64,000 nucleotides of DNA from Mycobacterium sp. DL99 (GTDB lineage: Bacteria; Actinomycetota; Actinomycetes; Mycobacteriales; Mycobacteriaceae), in the NCBI RefSeq assembly GCF_004762045.1, contig NZ_SJOM01000007.1:1938916-2002915 (forward strand), given 5' to 3'. Position 1 is the stretch's first letter. Every line of letters starts with the position of its first letter. The notes under the pieces are model-generated. The model worked only from the letters and a program-made list of their open reading frames with translations, searched no databases and was not told the DNA's origin. The position numbers and the translations under genes were made by a program. Below, piece after piece: positions 16,411 through 25,191 of the stretch.

Positions 16411-17715
16411 TCAGCCCTCCTCGCGGTAGCGCCGGCCCACCGCATCAAGTTGGTCGAGTGTGTGCTGCAGCGGTAGCACATTGAAGTTCTCGTCGAGCTG
16501 GTTGCACGCGGCGTCGAAGATCCCCTCGACGCGCGGCTCGCCGGTGGCGATACCGCTGACGGCTGCGGTGTACCCACGTTCGAGGAACGCTTGTGGATGG
16601 TGCACCACCAGCACGGTGTCACCGATCGCCGGCGCCGGCTCCCCGGACCCGAATACACCGTGGGCATCGACCATTTCGTTGTAGAGGTAAGGAATCCGGC
16701 ACTGCCGTGCGGAGTCGAGATCGGTGCCGGCCGCGGCGGACATGGGCTCGGGGTCGTACAGATCGGAGACGAAGCTGAAGACGCCGCCGGCGGTGTAGAC
16801 GTTGTCGCCCCAATAGTGGCTTACCTCGGTGACCACGACTTGCGCTGGCCGTTCGGCCATGTCCTGCTTGGCGTGGAAGCCCCCGGAGCCGGCTAGCGAT
16901 ACTCCCGGCTCGACCTCGGTGACGCCGTAGCTCGCGAGCACCGGAAACGTTCCGACGTTGGCGTTGCCACCGACGTTGAGATGGAGATCGCGCAGGCCGA
17001 GCTCTTTTTCCAGCAGCTCCTTGGCCCGCAGCATGGTGAAGAATGCCGCCGTGGGTTTCACCACTGACGGATCCCCGGTCTCGCCGTAGCTGATCGCGGA
17101 GAACTGGGTCAGCCCCGCGACCTCGACGTTCGGCAGTTCCAGCAGCGGACGGATTCCCGCAACACAGGTGTCCTCGGTCCAGCCGCCGACAAGCCCGCTG
17201 AACGCGCCGTCGTCGACACCGACAATCGCTGTTCCGGTCGATACCTGATTGGTTACCCGTACATACAGCCGCTGCGTGATCCCGAGGCGCGACGCGGCGG
17301 CGGAGACCCTTTGGGCGGCCTCGTAGGTGTAGACGGTGATGAACTCGGGACGCATCGACACCACCGCCGAAACCTGGGCCGCCGGGATGTTCTGGATGTG
17401 ACCGACATTGCCTAGAGGGAACCCATAGCGGTGAATCCGGTGTGCCTGAAGCGTTTCCACAGCGCATGTCGACGGGATGCCGCACTCGAGCATCACCTTG
17501 GTCATAAAGGGGTTCAGGCCGTTCTGTTTGGTCATGGCATACACCCGCAGTCCGTTTTCCTCGGCGGCCGCGGCGGTACGGCGAGCATTCTGGGCGATCA
17601 CGTCCAGGTCGATCATCTGCGTCGCAGATGGAATCGCACCTGCCTGGTGCAGTTCAACTGCTGTGCCGAGCATCGCGGGATTGAGTTCGAAGGCGCGATC
17701 GAGAAGTGTTTTCAT
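16411..17715 (-). CDS. PLP-dependent alanine-racemase-fold enzyme, YhfX-like
   Basis: A 434-residue fold-type III PLP enzyme. The cofactor lysine is Lys63 in YAMTKQNGLNP, near the start of the TIM barrel, as in E. coli YhfX; conserved GNVGHIQNIP and NVGGNANVGTFP support the barrel assignment. It differs from DSD1/D-threonine-aldolase proteins in its N-terminal FELNPAMLGTAVELHQAG helix, a YhfX trait. The activity of YhfX is unknown; racemisation or deamination of an amino acid is plausible. It lies 3 bp after the DUF6176-like gene. Together with a permease, an amidase and an ALDH it suggests breakdown of an amide or D-amino acid. Confidence 0.8.
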   Translation of the reverse strand: MKTLLDRAFELNPAMLGTAVELHQAGAIPSATQMIDLDVIAQNARRTAAAAEENGLRVYAMTKQNGLNPFMTKVMLECGIPSTCAVETLQAHRIHRYGFPLGNVGHIQNIPAAQVSAVVSMRPEFITVYTYEAAQRVSAAASRLGITQRLYVRVTNQVSTGTAIVGVDDGAFSGLVGGWTEDTCVAGIRPLLELPNVEVAGLTQFSAISYGETGDPSVVKPTAAFFTMLRAKELLEKELGLRDLHLNVGGNANVGTFPVLASYGVTEVEPGVSLAGSGGFHAKQDMAERPAQVVVTEVSHYWGDNVYTAGGVFSFVSDLYDPEPMSAAAGTDLDSARQCRIPYLYNEMVDAHGVFGSGEPAPAIGDTVLVVHHPQAFLERGYTAAVSGIATGEPRVEGIFDAACNQLDENFNVLPLQHTLDQLDAVGRRYREEG

Positions 17716-17718
17716 ATT

Positions 17719-18066
17719 TCAGCTTTCGGTGTAGTAGGCGGCCAGTTCCGGCAGTGACATGGCCGGGGGATTGTCGAGATCGAGTCCCGTGCACGTGCGC
17801 AGATGTTCTTTAAACCACCGGTCGAACGGTCGTGACGACGCGCTCATCCGGTGCAGTGCCACCGAGAAGTCGACCGATTCCAGGTAGGCGACCAAGACGT
17901 CGTCAGCTCCGGATCGGACGATGAACCAGGCCTCTTTGGTCACTTCGAGTTCGTGTTGTGATGCGGCATAGGCCTCAGCGCGAGGGCCGTCCAATTCGGC
18001 CAGGAATGCCTCGGTTGCGGGTGTCTGTCCGGCAAGGATCGGAAGATGTAGACAGGTGGGGGGCAT
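17719..18066 (-). CDS. Small protein, DUF6176-like
   Basis: A 115-residue soluble protein without signal peptide or membrane segment. The layout (TCLHLPILAGQTPATEAFLAEL, EVTKEAWFIVRSGADDVLVAYLES, then SRPFDRWFKEHL) resembles DUF6176, a ferredoxin-like monooxygenase-type fold that I can only suggest. The ATG at 18066 has AAAGGA upstream; a longer frame to 18117 overlaps the permease. It is fixed between the permease (10 bp away) and the PLP enzyme (3 bp away), so it probably serves the same pathway. Confidence 0.65.
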   Translation of the reverse strand: MPPTCLHLPILAGQTPATEAFLAELDGPRAEAYAASQHELEVTKEAWFIVRSGADDVLVAYLESVDFSVALHRMSASSRPFDRWFKEHLRTCTGLDLDNPPAMSLPELAAYYTES

Positions 18067-18076
18067 GCGATTCCTT

Positions 18077-19549
18077 TCAGTTGGTAGAGCTGGACGTGGT
18101 GGTTCTTCTGCCGGCATCGGGTGCGGGGTTCAGATATCCGAAATCGGCATAGCTGGCCGGCCGGTTTTGGCGGAGGTAGTAGGCACCCAGCACCCCGATT
18201 GCGAAGGCCACCGGCAGCAGCACCCAGAGATGGTTCATCAGGTCCGACGTCGCACCTGTCAGCGCCGGGAAGTGCCATATCGACAGGCCGATGCCGGTCG
18301 CCAAGAGTGCGGCCGCGGCCGTGGGTGCGATGGTGGTCCGCCACAGTCCGCGATCGGGCCTGCCGGCGAAGAATCCGACCACTGCGCAGCTGGCAAGGCC
18401 CTGCAGACACAGCATCCCCAGAGCGCCGAGGCCGAGGAACCCCGCCGCGATGTCTTCGACGTCGAGCCGCGTGAGCGCCATGATGACAAGAACCGCTCCG
18501 GCGAACCCCAACTGAGTACGGCTCGCAATGTGTGGCGAACCGTGCCGCTGATGTACACGGGTCAGAACGTGCGGCAGTGCGCCATCGCGGGCCAGCGCGA
18601 ACATGTAACGCGCTGTGGCGTTGTGGAACGCCAGAAGCGCGGCGAACAGGCTGGTGCATACCAGCAGGTGCATGATGTGGCCGGATATTCCGCCGACATA
18701 CAGGCTGTTGGCCTTGAACACGAAATCAGAGTCCTGTTGCGCCGCTTGGACTGCGCCCTCGGCGCCGAATGCCGCGATCAGCGACCAGGTGGTGAGCACG
18801 TAGAAACCGGTAATGAGTGCCAAAGCGATGTAGGTGGCCCGCGGAATGGTGCGACGTGGTTCGCGTGCCTCCTCGCCGTAGATCGCCGTGGCTTCGAAAC
18901 CCGTGAACGACGAGAACGCGTAGACGACACTCACCCCGATGGTCGCGGTGAATACCGAACTCGGCTCGAAGGATTGCAACGGGAATGCGGACGGTCCGTT
19001 TTTGACCAAGACCATCACGTCAAGCAGTCCGAGGATGACGAACTCGGCCGCCAGGAGAACACCGAGCACCTTCGCGCTGAACTCGATCCGGAAGTATGAC
19101 AGCCCCACCAGCACCAGATAGGCGAGCAATGACCAGACCTGCCACGGCAGTTCGATGCCCATGTCGGCTGCAGCGGCGCTTTGGGTCGAGATGCCGACGA
19201 ATGCGATCAGTGCGACGACGTAGGCGTTGTAACAGATCAGCGCGATCATGGCCGCTCCCATGCCGCAGGCACGGCCCAGCCCGCGGGTGATGTAGACATA
19301 AAACGCCCCGGCGCTGACCACATGGCGGCTCATGGCCACGTATCCCACGGCGAACAGGGCGAGGGTCACGCCTGCGATCACATAGATGCCCGGCGTGCCG
19401 ATACCGTTGCCGTGTCCGATGGATGCGCCGGCCCCCACGAACATCGCACCGAGTGGGGATGCTGCCGCCACGACCATGAAAACGATTGCGCCCGTGCCGA
19501 TCTGACCCGATCGTAGGCTTGGGGGAGGGTTGCTGTCCGAGGAAGCCAT
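18077..19549 (-). CDS. APC-superfamily amino acid permease
   Basis: A 490-residue integral membrane transporter with about 12 hydrophobic segments spread over residues 18-470. The unwound first helix signature is present (AAASPLGAMFVGAGASIG), as are FTGFEATAIYGEEAREPRRTIPRA and FHNATARYMFALARDGALPHVL, both diagnostic of APC transporters. Substrate is likely an amino acid or amine. It is the first gene of the minus-strand operon ending with ALDH at 14881. Transcription probably starts near 19645 (TATACG at 19651-19656 as -10), with the GntR operator at 19661-19675 in the spacer/-35 region. Confidence 0.9.
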   Translation of the reverse strand: MASSDSNPPPSLRSGQIGTGAIVFMVVAAASPLGAMFVGAGASIGHGNGIGTPGIYVIAGVTLALFAVGYVAMSRHVVSAGAFYVYITRGLGRACGMGAAMIALICYNAYVVALIAFVGISTQSAAAADMGIELPWQVWSLLAYLVLVGLSYFRIEFSAKVLGVLLAAEFVILGLLDVMVLVKNGPSAFPLQSFEPSSVFTATIGVSVVYAFSSFTGFEATAIYGEEAREPRRTIPRATYIALALITGFYVLTTWSLIAAFGAEGAVQAAQQDSDFVFKANSLYVGGISGHIMHLLVCTSLFAALLAFHNATARYMFALARDGALPHVLTRVHQRHGSPHIASRTQLGFAGAVLVIMALTRLDVEDIAAGFLGLGALGMLCLQGLASCAVVGFFAGRPDRGLWRTTIAPTAAAALLATGIGLSIWHFPALTGATSDLMNHLWVLLPVAFAIGVLGAYYLRQNRPASYADFGYLNPAPDAGRRTTTSSSTN

Positions 19550-19660
19550 GTAGGCCAACTTTCTGAGGGTCGCATGGTGAAAGGAACTGCGGCCCAGGCG
19601 CTGTCGAGGTCGCGGTCCGAAGGAGTAGTCGCATCGGCGACTGACAGAAGCGTATAAGTC

Positions 19661-19675
19661 ATCAGACAACCTGAC
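19661..19675. promoter_or_regulatory. GntR operator copy 1 (permease operon promoter)
   Basis: ATCAG-ACAAC-CTGAC, one mismatch from the palindrome ATCAG-N5-CTGAT seen at two other sites in this region. It lies just upstream of a minus-strand TATACG -10 element, where a bound protein would block RNA polymerase at the permease operon. Confidence 0.7.
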
Positions 19676-19758
19676 AAGAGCGGAAGTGTGATCGCGTCGA
19701 CTTTCGGGTACCCAGCGTGGTGTGGCTCTCACAAGGCCCACCGGTCACGGGCCGACAC

Positions 19759-19773
19759 ATCAGACAAGCTGAT
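19759..19773. promoter_or_regulatory. GntR operator copy 2 (gntR promoter)
   Basis: ATCAG-ACAAG-CTGAT, a perfect 5-bp dyad 11 bp before the gntR start. It abuts TAGCGT (19773-19778), a fitting -10 whose start point would coincide with the ATG at 19785, so the gntR transcript may be leaderless. The overlap indicates negative autoregulation. Confidence 0.72.
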
Positions 19774-19784
19774 AGCGTTTCGCC

Positions 19785-20480
19785 ATGCCAGAGCTTCGGA
19801 GGTCTTCACTCGTCGAGCAGGCGGCGGACCAGATTGCGGCACGTATCGCGGCAGGCGAATGGGAAATCGGAGCCAAACTTCCCCCGGAGTCGGCGCTGGC
19901 CGGTGAGCTCGGTGTGGGCAGATCCACTGTGCGCGAAGCCGTCAAAGAACTGCGTGGTCGAGGACTGGTGGAAGCCCGGCAGGGCTCCGGGGTCTTCGTC
20001 ATTGCGCTCGAGCGATCCGAGGAGTGGGACGCAGTACTACGCCGGGCCGATATCGACGATGTCCTCGAAGTTCGGGAAGCCATCGAGGTGAAGGCCGCTG
20101 AGTTAGCGGCCAGCCGAAGGGATTCCAGGGATCTCGACCGGTTGAGGACGACGCTGAAGGATCGAGCGGGCGCCGAAAACGGTCGATCGGACGACAATCT
20201 GGTCGATGCGGACCTCGAGTTCCATCGCGCGGTCGTACGCGCGGCGCATAATCCGGTGCTTTCGGAGCTGTTCGAGTCCTTTGCGCCGCGGATCCGGGCG
20301 GCAATGCTCGACATGTTGCGTCTGTCGCCGGATGGTCGGCATCGCCATGACCAGGATGCCCACTCCCGGATCATGGAGGCAATCCGTCAGCGGGACCCGG
20401 TCAGGGCTGCGGCAGCGATGCTCGGGCAGTTGGAATCCGACCGCCGGGGTAACGAACAAGCCGCCATGGCGCCCGACTGA
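19785..20480 (+). CDS. GntR-family (FadR/FCD subfamily) transcriptional regulator
   Basis: A 231-residue regulator. The winged helix is at residues 8-75 (AADQIAARIAAGEWEIGAKLPPE, GVGRSTVREAVKELRGRGLVEARQGSGVFV). The all-helical FCD domain follows with the metal/ligand-binding pattern LEVREAIEVKAAEL, DLEFHRAVVRAAHNPVL and HDQDAHSRIMEAIRQRDPVRA, giving the usual Asp/His ligands. FCD regulators bind carboxylate or amino-acid effectors and dissociate from DNA. It is divergent from the permease operon and convergent to the amidase, and identical dyads occur at all three promoters, so it is very probably the local repressor. Confidence 0.92.
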   Translation: MPELRRSSLVEQAADQIAARIAAGEWEIGAKLPPESALAGELGVGRSTVREAVKELRGRGLVEARQGSGVFVIALERSEEWDAVLRRADIDDVLEVREAIEVKAAELAASRRDSRDLDRLRTTLKDRAGAENGRSDDNLVDADLEFHRAVVRAAHNPVLSELFESFAPRIRAAMLDMLRLSPDGRHRHDQDAHSRIMEAIRQRDPVRAAAAMLGQLESDRRGNEQAAMAPD

Positions 20481-20485
20481 TGCCG

Positions 20486-20518
20486 GCGTTGCCGCCGCCG
20501 CTCGGGTGGCGGCAACGC
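20486..20518. terminator. Hairpin between gntR and the amidase gene
   Basis: GCGTTGCCGCC (20486-20496) pairs perfectly with 20508-20518 around an 11-base loop, in the 47-bp gap between convergent genes. It can terminate both transcripts; no T-run follows. Confidence 0.7.
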
Positions 20519-20527
20519 TGACTCTGA

Positions 20528-21964
20528 CTAGCCTTGTGCGGCAAGCAGATCCGGTCGTTGATGCGACCAAGGCCGTACCCGCTCGTAAGCTGCCGCGGCG
20601 TTGAGGACCGCCGCGTCAGCCCGCAGGCCGCCGACGATCTGCAGTCCGACTGGCATCCCGGCCGCGGTGAATCCGGCGGGTATCGAGATTGCCGGGTTGG
20701 TCGTCATGTTGAACGGGTAGGTGAGCACCCAACCCATCAGCTGGTGTGGCAGTGGAGCATCCGACAAGTTGCCAGGGCAGAACTCGTCGGCTGCGAAGGT
20801 GGGCTGGGTGGTGACCGGCGTGACGAGAAAGTCGAAATCGCGCATGAATGCTGTCATCTGATCGACCATGCGACCCCGCGCGGCGTCGGCTCGCTGGATG
20901 TCGCGCGCTGTCAGGCGAGCGCCTGCCCTCATCACTTCAATGAGCTGTTCGTCCACCCGGCCGGCCTCTGCATCCCAATCGGCCGCGTCGAGCATCGACG
21001 AATACACCGGGGCCCAGACGCCTTCCCACATTGTCTGTTCGGGGCTGTCCCAACCCGGATCGGCTTCTTCGACAACGCAGTCCAATTCGGTGAAGGCCGA
21101 CACCGCCCGGCGGCAGACCTCATTGATCTCGGGGTCGACGGTGGCGTACCCCAGATCCGGCGACCAGGCGATGCGCGCACCCTCGATGCCCCGGTTCAGC
21201 GCCGCGACGTAGTCGATCCCATCCGGCGGCAGCGAAAGCGGATCAGCCGAGTCGAATCCCGCCATCGCGTTGAGCATAAGTGCGGCGTCGGCCACCGTAC
21301 GGGTGATCGGGCCATGGTAGGCAAACGTGTGAAACCGACCGGCAAGTCGCGTCTGCGGGATGCGGCCGAGGGCTGGTTTGAACCCGACAACCCCGTTGAC
21401 CGCCGCCGGAATGCGTACCGACCCACCACCGTCGGTGCCCTGCGCCAACTGGCCGATTCCCGCTGCGACAGCTGCCCCCGCGCCGCTACTGGAACCGCCG
21501 GCGGTCATGCCACGTCGCCAAGGGTTATGGGTCGTGCCGTACAGGTGATTGGACGAGTTGGCCTTGTAACCGCCCTCCGCCGGATTGGTCTTGCCGAGGA
21601 ACAAGCCGCCGGCCGACTTCAGTCGTGCGGCCACGGGTTCGTCATGGTCGGCTACGACATCCTTGAATGCGATGATGCCGGAGGTCGTCGGCGTTCCCGC
21701 GGCGGCGCACACTTCCTTCAGGCTGTATGGGATGCCGTGCAGCGGCGATAGTGGGTGCCCACCCGCGAGCTGCTCGGTGAGTGCTTTCGCATCGGCCATC
21801 ACCTGATCAGGGTCGTGGTGGACCAACGCGTTGAGTTTCGGATTGGCCTCGGAGATCCGGCGCAAGACGGCTTCGGCTACATCGACCGGGGTGATCTCGC
21901 GTTTGGCAATTCTGCTGGACAACTCGACCGCAGGCATCCAGCACAGATCTTCGTAATCGGACAT
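20528..21964 (-). CDS. Amidase-signature-family hydrolase
   Basis: A 478-residue amidase. The Ser-cisSer-Lys triad is readable: Lys83 in GIPYSLKE, the cis-Ser near 159 in TAGGSSSGAG, and the nucleophile Ser182 in QGTDGGGSVRIP. The family hydrolyses carboxamides to acid plus ammonia or amine. I use the ATG at 21964; a GTG at 21973 adds three residues. A minus-strand promoter (TTATCA at 22034-22039, 17-base spacer, TAGGCT at 22011-22016) coincides with the GntR dyad at 22020-22040, so it belongs to the same regulon as the permease operon and may release the compound that the PLP enzyme and ALDH process. Confidence 0.92.
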   Translation of the reverse strand: MSDYEDLCWMPAVELSSRIAKREITPVDVAEAVLRRISEANPKLNALVHHDPDQVMADAKALTEQLAGGHPLSPLHGIPYSLKEVCAAAGTPTTSGIIAFKDVVADHDEPVAARLKSAGGLFLGKTNPAEGGYKANSSNHLYGTTHNPWRRGMTAGGSSSGAGAAVAAGIGQLAQGTDGGGSVRIPAAVNGVVGFKPALGRIPQTRLAGRFHTFAYHGPITRTVADAALMLNAMAGFDSADPLSLPPDGIDYVAALNRGIEGARIAWSPDLGYATVDPEINEVCRRAVSAFTELDCVVEEADPGWDSPEQTMWEGVWAPVYSSMLDAADWDAEAGRVDEQLIEVMRAGARLTARDIQRADAARGRMVDQMTAFMRDFDFLVTPVTTQPTFAADEFCPGNLSDAPLPHQLMGWVLTYPFNMTTNPAISIPAGFTAAGMPVGLQIVGGLRADAAVLNAAAAYERVRPWSHQRPDLLAAQG

Positions 21965-22019
21965 GGCCCTCACTTTCCGACGGGTGACTTGGAGCAGGCC
22001 TGCCTGATGGAGCCTACAA

Positions 22020-22040
22020 CTTATCAGACAACCTGATAAG
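22020..22040. promoter_or_regulatory. GntR operator copy 3 (amidase promoter), perfect 21-bp dyad
   Basis: CTTATCAG-ACAAC-CTGATAAG, perfect 8-bp arms around the same ACAAC centre seen in copy 1. It covers the -35 and spacer of the inferred amidase promoter. It is the strongest of the three sites. Confidence 0.78.
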
Positions 22041-22105
22041 TCCTATGGTTGTCGAAAATTGAAGGAGGGGAGAATTGTGTCGAATGGTCCTGACGGCGAA
22101 GGGAG

Positions 22106-22600
22106 CTACTCGGGCGGGCGGTTTTCACGGGCCAGCGCCGAAAGCTCGGGGCCCGACACCCGGTAGGTGGTCCACTCGGTCTGTGGCTTGCCGCCGACGG
22201 CGTCATACAGCGCGATGGCGTTGACATTCCAGTTCAGCACCGCCCAGGTCATCCGGGTGTAGCCCTGATCGACGCATTCACCGGCCAACGTGGACAACAG
22301 TTTCCGGGCCAGACCGCGGCGCCGGAACGCCGGACGCACGTAGAGGTCCTCCAGGTAGAGCCCGGCGACGCCGTCCCAGGTGGAGAAGTTCAGGAACCAC
22401 ACCGCGGTCGCGGCGACCTGCCCGTCGATCTCCACCATGTGCGCATATGCCACCGGCCGGTCACCGAAAAGCGCTGTGTGCATCTGCTTTTCGGTCACCG
22501 TGCACTCGTCTGCGGCCCGTTCAAACTCGGCCAACTCGCGAATCATCGCGGTGATCTCGACCTCGTCGCCCGGCCGTGCCCGGCGGATCAACTCGCTCAT
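22106..22600 (-). CDS. GNAT-family N-acetyltransferase
   Basis: A 164-residue acetyltransferase of the diamine-acetyltransferase-like branch. Acetyl-CoA binding is shown by LYLEDLYVRPAFRRRGLARKLL (motif A, RxxGxA form) and the following WAVLNWNVNAIALYDAVGG (motif B). It corresponds to Rv3216 in position. Its ATG overlaps the entC stop (ATGA), so it is the third gene of gpm2-entC-GNAT. The substrate is unknown. Confidence 0.88.
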   Translation of the reverse strand: MSELIRRARPGDEVEITAMIRELAEFERAADECTVTEKQMHTALFGDRPVAYAHMVEIDGQVAATAVWFLNFSTWDGVAGLYLEDLYVRPAFRRRGLARKLLSTLAGECVDQGYTRMTWAVLNWNVNAIALYDAVGGKPQTEWTTYRVSGPELSALARENRPPE

Positions 22601-23682
22601 GTCGCCCCTAGTCCAGTCAGGATGGTTCTGAATTTCGTGGTGGTCTCGTCGACTTCGTCATCTGGATCGGATTCGGCGACAATACCGCCGCCGGCGCTGG
22701 CCAGTGCCGTGTATCTATCCGCGGACAACACCGCGCACCGGATCGAGACCACCCAGCGTCCGTCGCCGTGACTGTCGCACCAGCCGACGGCGCCGGCGTA
22801 GAACCCGCGATCGCCCTCCAGCTCGGAGATCAGTGCCGCGGCGCGATCGGTGGGAACTCCGCCGACCGCCGGGGTGGGATGCAGTGCAAGCGCCAGATCG
22901 ATTGCGGTGGTCTGTTTTTCGCGCAACCGGCCCACAACCGGGGTGCTCAGGTGCCACAGCGCGTCGGTGCCGTGCAACTCGGGCTCCTCGGCGATCTGCA
23001 GATCCGCGCACAACGGGTCCAACGCCTGGCGCATGACGTCGACCACGAGCTGATGCTCGTGACGGTTCTTCGCCGATGCGGCCAGCGCGGAGGCGTTGGC
23101 CGCATCGATCTGGGGATCGGCCGATCGTGGTGCCGATCCGGCGAACGGCTGGCAGATCACCATCTCGCCCTCGCGCGCCACCAACAACTCGGGGCTCGCG
23201 CCCACCAGGGCGGTACCGGTGTGCGCTTCGCCTGCCGCGGAGAGATCCGCCAGGTAGACCGTGGCGGCCGGGTCGGCGTCGGCCAGCCTGCGCAGCACAC
23301 TTCGAACGTCCCACGGGGAATCCGCGGTCAGCCGCAACGAGCGGGCCAGGACCACCTTGTCGATCGGGACCTGTGGGTCGCGCAGTCGCCGGATCGCCTC
23401 GGCCACCCGCCCGCGATGCACCGGACCGGGCGGCAGGGTTTCGCGATCCAGTACCGCCGGGGGCGGGCTCGCGTGCCAGCCCGGCAGTGCGTCGGTGAAC
23501 TGAACTGTGTCGGGTTCGTACAGGGCGGCGGGCGTCGATAGATCGAATGGCAACGCGCCCAACACAATTGGTGTTCCAGAACGCAATGCTGCCTGGGCGT
23601 CGGCGATGTCGGCATATCCGGCGCGGCTGCCTTCGGCCAGGACGGCGCCGGTCGGGCCGGCCAATACGAACGACGGATTCAC
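22597..23682 (-). CDS. entC: Isochorismate synthase-family protein
   Basis: A 361-residue chorismate-utilising enzyme. Signatures are IDKVVLARSLRL, LVGASPELLVAREG, CQPFAGSAPR, KNRHEHQLVVD, LWHLSTPVVGRL, LHPTPAVGGVP and RGFYAGAVGWCDSHGDGRWVVSIRCA. The product isochorismate feeds menaquinone or salicylate; mycobacteria also have MbtI, so the role here is likely menaquinone, which is inference. The GTG at 23682 overlaps the preceding gene's TGA by four bases (GTGA), supporting this start over a frame running to 24036 through the neighbour. Confidence 0.92.
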   Translation of the reverse strand: MNPSFVLAGPTGAVLAEGSRAGYADIADAQAALRSGTPIVLGALPFDLSTPAALYEPDTVQFTDALPGWHASPPPAVLDRETLPPGPVHRGRVAEAIRRLRDPQVPIDKVVLARSLRLTADSPWDVRSVLRRLADADPAATVYLADLSAAGEAHTGTALVGASPELLVAREGEMVICQPFAGSAPRSADPQIDAANASALAASAKNRHEHQLVVDVMRQALDPLCADLQIAEEPELHGTDALWHLSTPVVGRLREKQTTAIDLALALHPTPAVGGVPTDRAAALISELEGDRGFYAGAVGWCDSHGDGRWVVSIRCAVLSADRYTALASAGGGIVAESDPDDEVDETTTKFRTILTGLGAT

Positions 23683-24290
23683 TGCGACAGGCACGGGTTG
23701 GGGTGACCGGTCAGGCCGAGCGCGGTGATCTGGCGCACGCCGTGCTCGAATCCGCACACCGCGAGAGAGGCGGGCACCATCGATACCCGGATGCCTTCGG
23801 CCACCGGCAGTTCGGTCCAGCGGGTCAGCATCGCGCGGGAGAAATGCCCGTGCCCGACGAACACCACATCCCGGGTGGGCACATGCGCCAGCGCCAGTGC
23901 CACGGCCCGATCGGCCCGGGCACTGACCTGCGCGACGGTCTCCCCGCCGGGGCAACCATGCGTCCACACCAGCCAATCGGGCACGGTCTGGCGGATCTGT
24001 GGGGTGGTCAGTCCCTCGTAGTCGCCGTAGTCCCACTCGGACAGCACAGGGTTGACCTCATCGACGTGCAGGCCGGCCAGTTCGGCGGTGGCCAGCGCGC
24101 GGCGCCGCGGGCTGCTGATCACCAGCGGATCGCTCAGCTGCAGTTCGGCGAGCGCGGGGCGGGCCAGTACGGCCTGCTCGCGTCCGGCCTCGGTGAGTTC
24201 CAGCTCGGTGCGGCCGGTGTGCCTGCCGGTCGCCGACCACTCGGTCTCTCCGTGGCGGAGCAGGATCAGGCGGTGCAGGCGGTCGCTCAC
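23679..24290 (-). CDS. gpm2: Histidine-phosphatase (phosphoglycerate mutase-like), Rv3214 homologue
   Basis: A 203-residue branch-1 histidine phosphatase. The catalytic RHGE is at residues 12-15 and the second His lies in VGHGHFSRA; SSPRRRALATAEL carries the phosphate-pocket Arg. Despite the mutase-like name, the M. tuberculosis protein has been characterised as an acid phosphatase. The GTG at 24290 reproduces the family length exactly; the frame runs on to 24374 but overlaps the parA-like promoter. It is the first gene of the operon with entC and a GNAT, and divergent from the parA-like gene by 58 bp. Confidence 0.92.
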   Translation of the reverse strand: MSDRLHRLILLRHGETEWSATGRHTGRTELELTEAGREQAVLARPALAELQLSDPLVISSPRRRALATAELAGLHVDEVNPVLSEWDYGDYEGLTTPQIRQTVPDWLVWTHGCPGGETVAQVSARADRAVALALAHVPTRDVVFVGHGHFSRAMLTRWTELPVAEGIRVSMVPASLAVCGFEHGVRQITALGLTGHPNPCLSQ

Positions 24291-24348
24291 AACGGCGATT
24301 CTGCCCCACGTTCCGGTAATGCCGCCGAGAGCGTGCTTGGATAACAGT

Positions 24349-25146
24349 GTGACGCGAGTATTAGCGGTCGCCAATCAAAAGGGTGGGGTAGCCAAGACGA
24401 CGACGGTGGCATCGCTGGGTGCGGCGATGGCCGAGCAGGGGCGGCGCGTTCTGCTGGTCGACCTGGATCCGCAAGGCTGTCTGACGTTTTCATTGGGACA
24501 TGACCCGGACAAGCTGCCGGTGTCGGTACACGAGGTATTGCTCGGCGACGTCGAGCCGGGGGCGGCTCTGGTCGAGACGGCCGAGGGGATGACGCTGCTG
24601 CCGGCCAACATCGATCTGGCGGGCTCTGAAGCCATGCTGCTGATGCGGGCCGGGCGGGAATATGCGCTCAAGCGGGCCCTGGCCAAGGTCGAATCCGATT
24701 TCGACGTGGTGATCATCGACTGTCCGCCGTCGCTGGGGGTGTTGACGCTCAACGGTCTGACCGCGGCGAACGAGGTGATCGTGCCGTTGCAGTGCGAGAC
24801 CCTGGCGCACCGCGGCGTGGGCCAGTTCCTGCGCACGATCTCTGACGTGCAACAGATCACCAATCCCGAACTGGCACTGCTGGGCGCGCTGCCCACGCTC
24901 TACGATTCGCGCACCACCCACAGTCGTGACGTGCTGCTCGACGTTGCCGACCGGTACGAGCTGCCGGTGTTGGCCCCGCCGATTCCGCGTACCGTCCGGT
25001 TCGCCGAGGCCAGCGCGTCGGGATGCTCGGTACTGGCCGGCCGCAAGAGCAAGGGAGGCCTGGCCTATCGAGAGCTGGCCCAGGCCCTGCTCAAGCACTG
25101 GAAGTCCGGCAAGAAGCTGCCGACGTTCACGCCTGAGGTGGTCTAG
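24349..25146 (+). CDS. ParA/Soj-family ATPase (Rv3213c homologue)
   Basis: A 265-residue ParA-type ATPase. The deviant Walker A is KGGVAKTTT (Lys11, Lys16), Walker A' is LVDLDPQG and Walker B is VVIIDCPPSLG. No parB follows and the gene is away from oriC genes, so it is not the main chromosome-partition ParA; an intracellular positioning role is possible. The GTG at 24349 starts a reading frame equal in length to Rv3213c (about 266). It is divergent from gpm2. Confidence 0.92.
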   Translation: MTRVLAVANQKGGVAKTTTVASLGAAMAEQGRRVLLVDLDPQGCLTFSLGHDPDKLPVSVHEVLLGDVEPGAALVETAEGMTLLPANIDLAGSEAMLLMRAGREYALKRALAKVESDFDVVIIDCPPSLGVLTLNGLTAANEVIVPLQCETLAHRGVGQFLRTISDVQQITNPELALLGALPTLYDSRTTHSRDVLLDVADRYELPVLAPPIPRTVRFAEASASGCSVLAGRKSKGGLAYRELAQALLKHWKSGKKLPTFTPEVV

Positions 25147-25191
25147 GGCGCTACTTGACCTTCTCCTACGGGCAGACCCGATGCTGACGAC

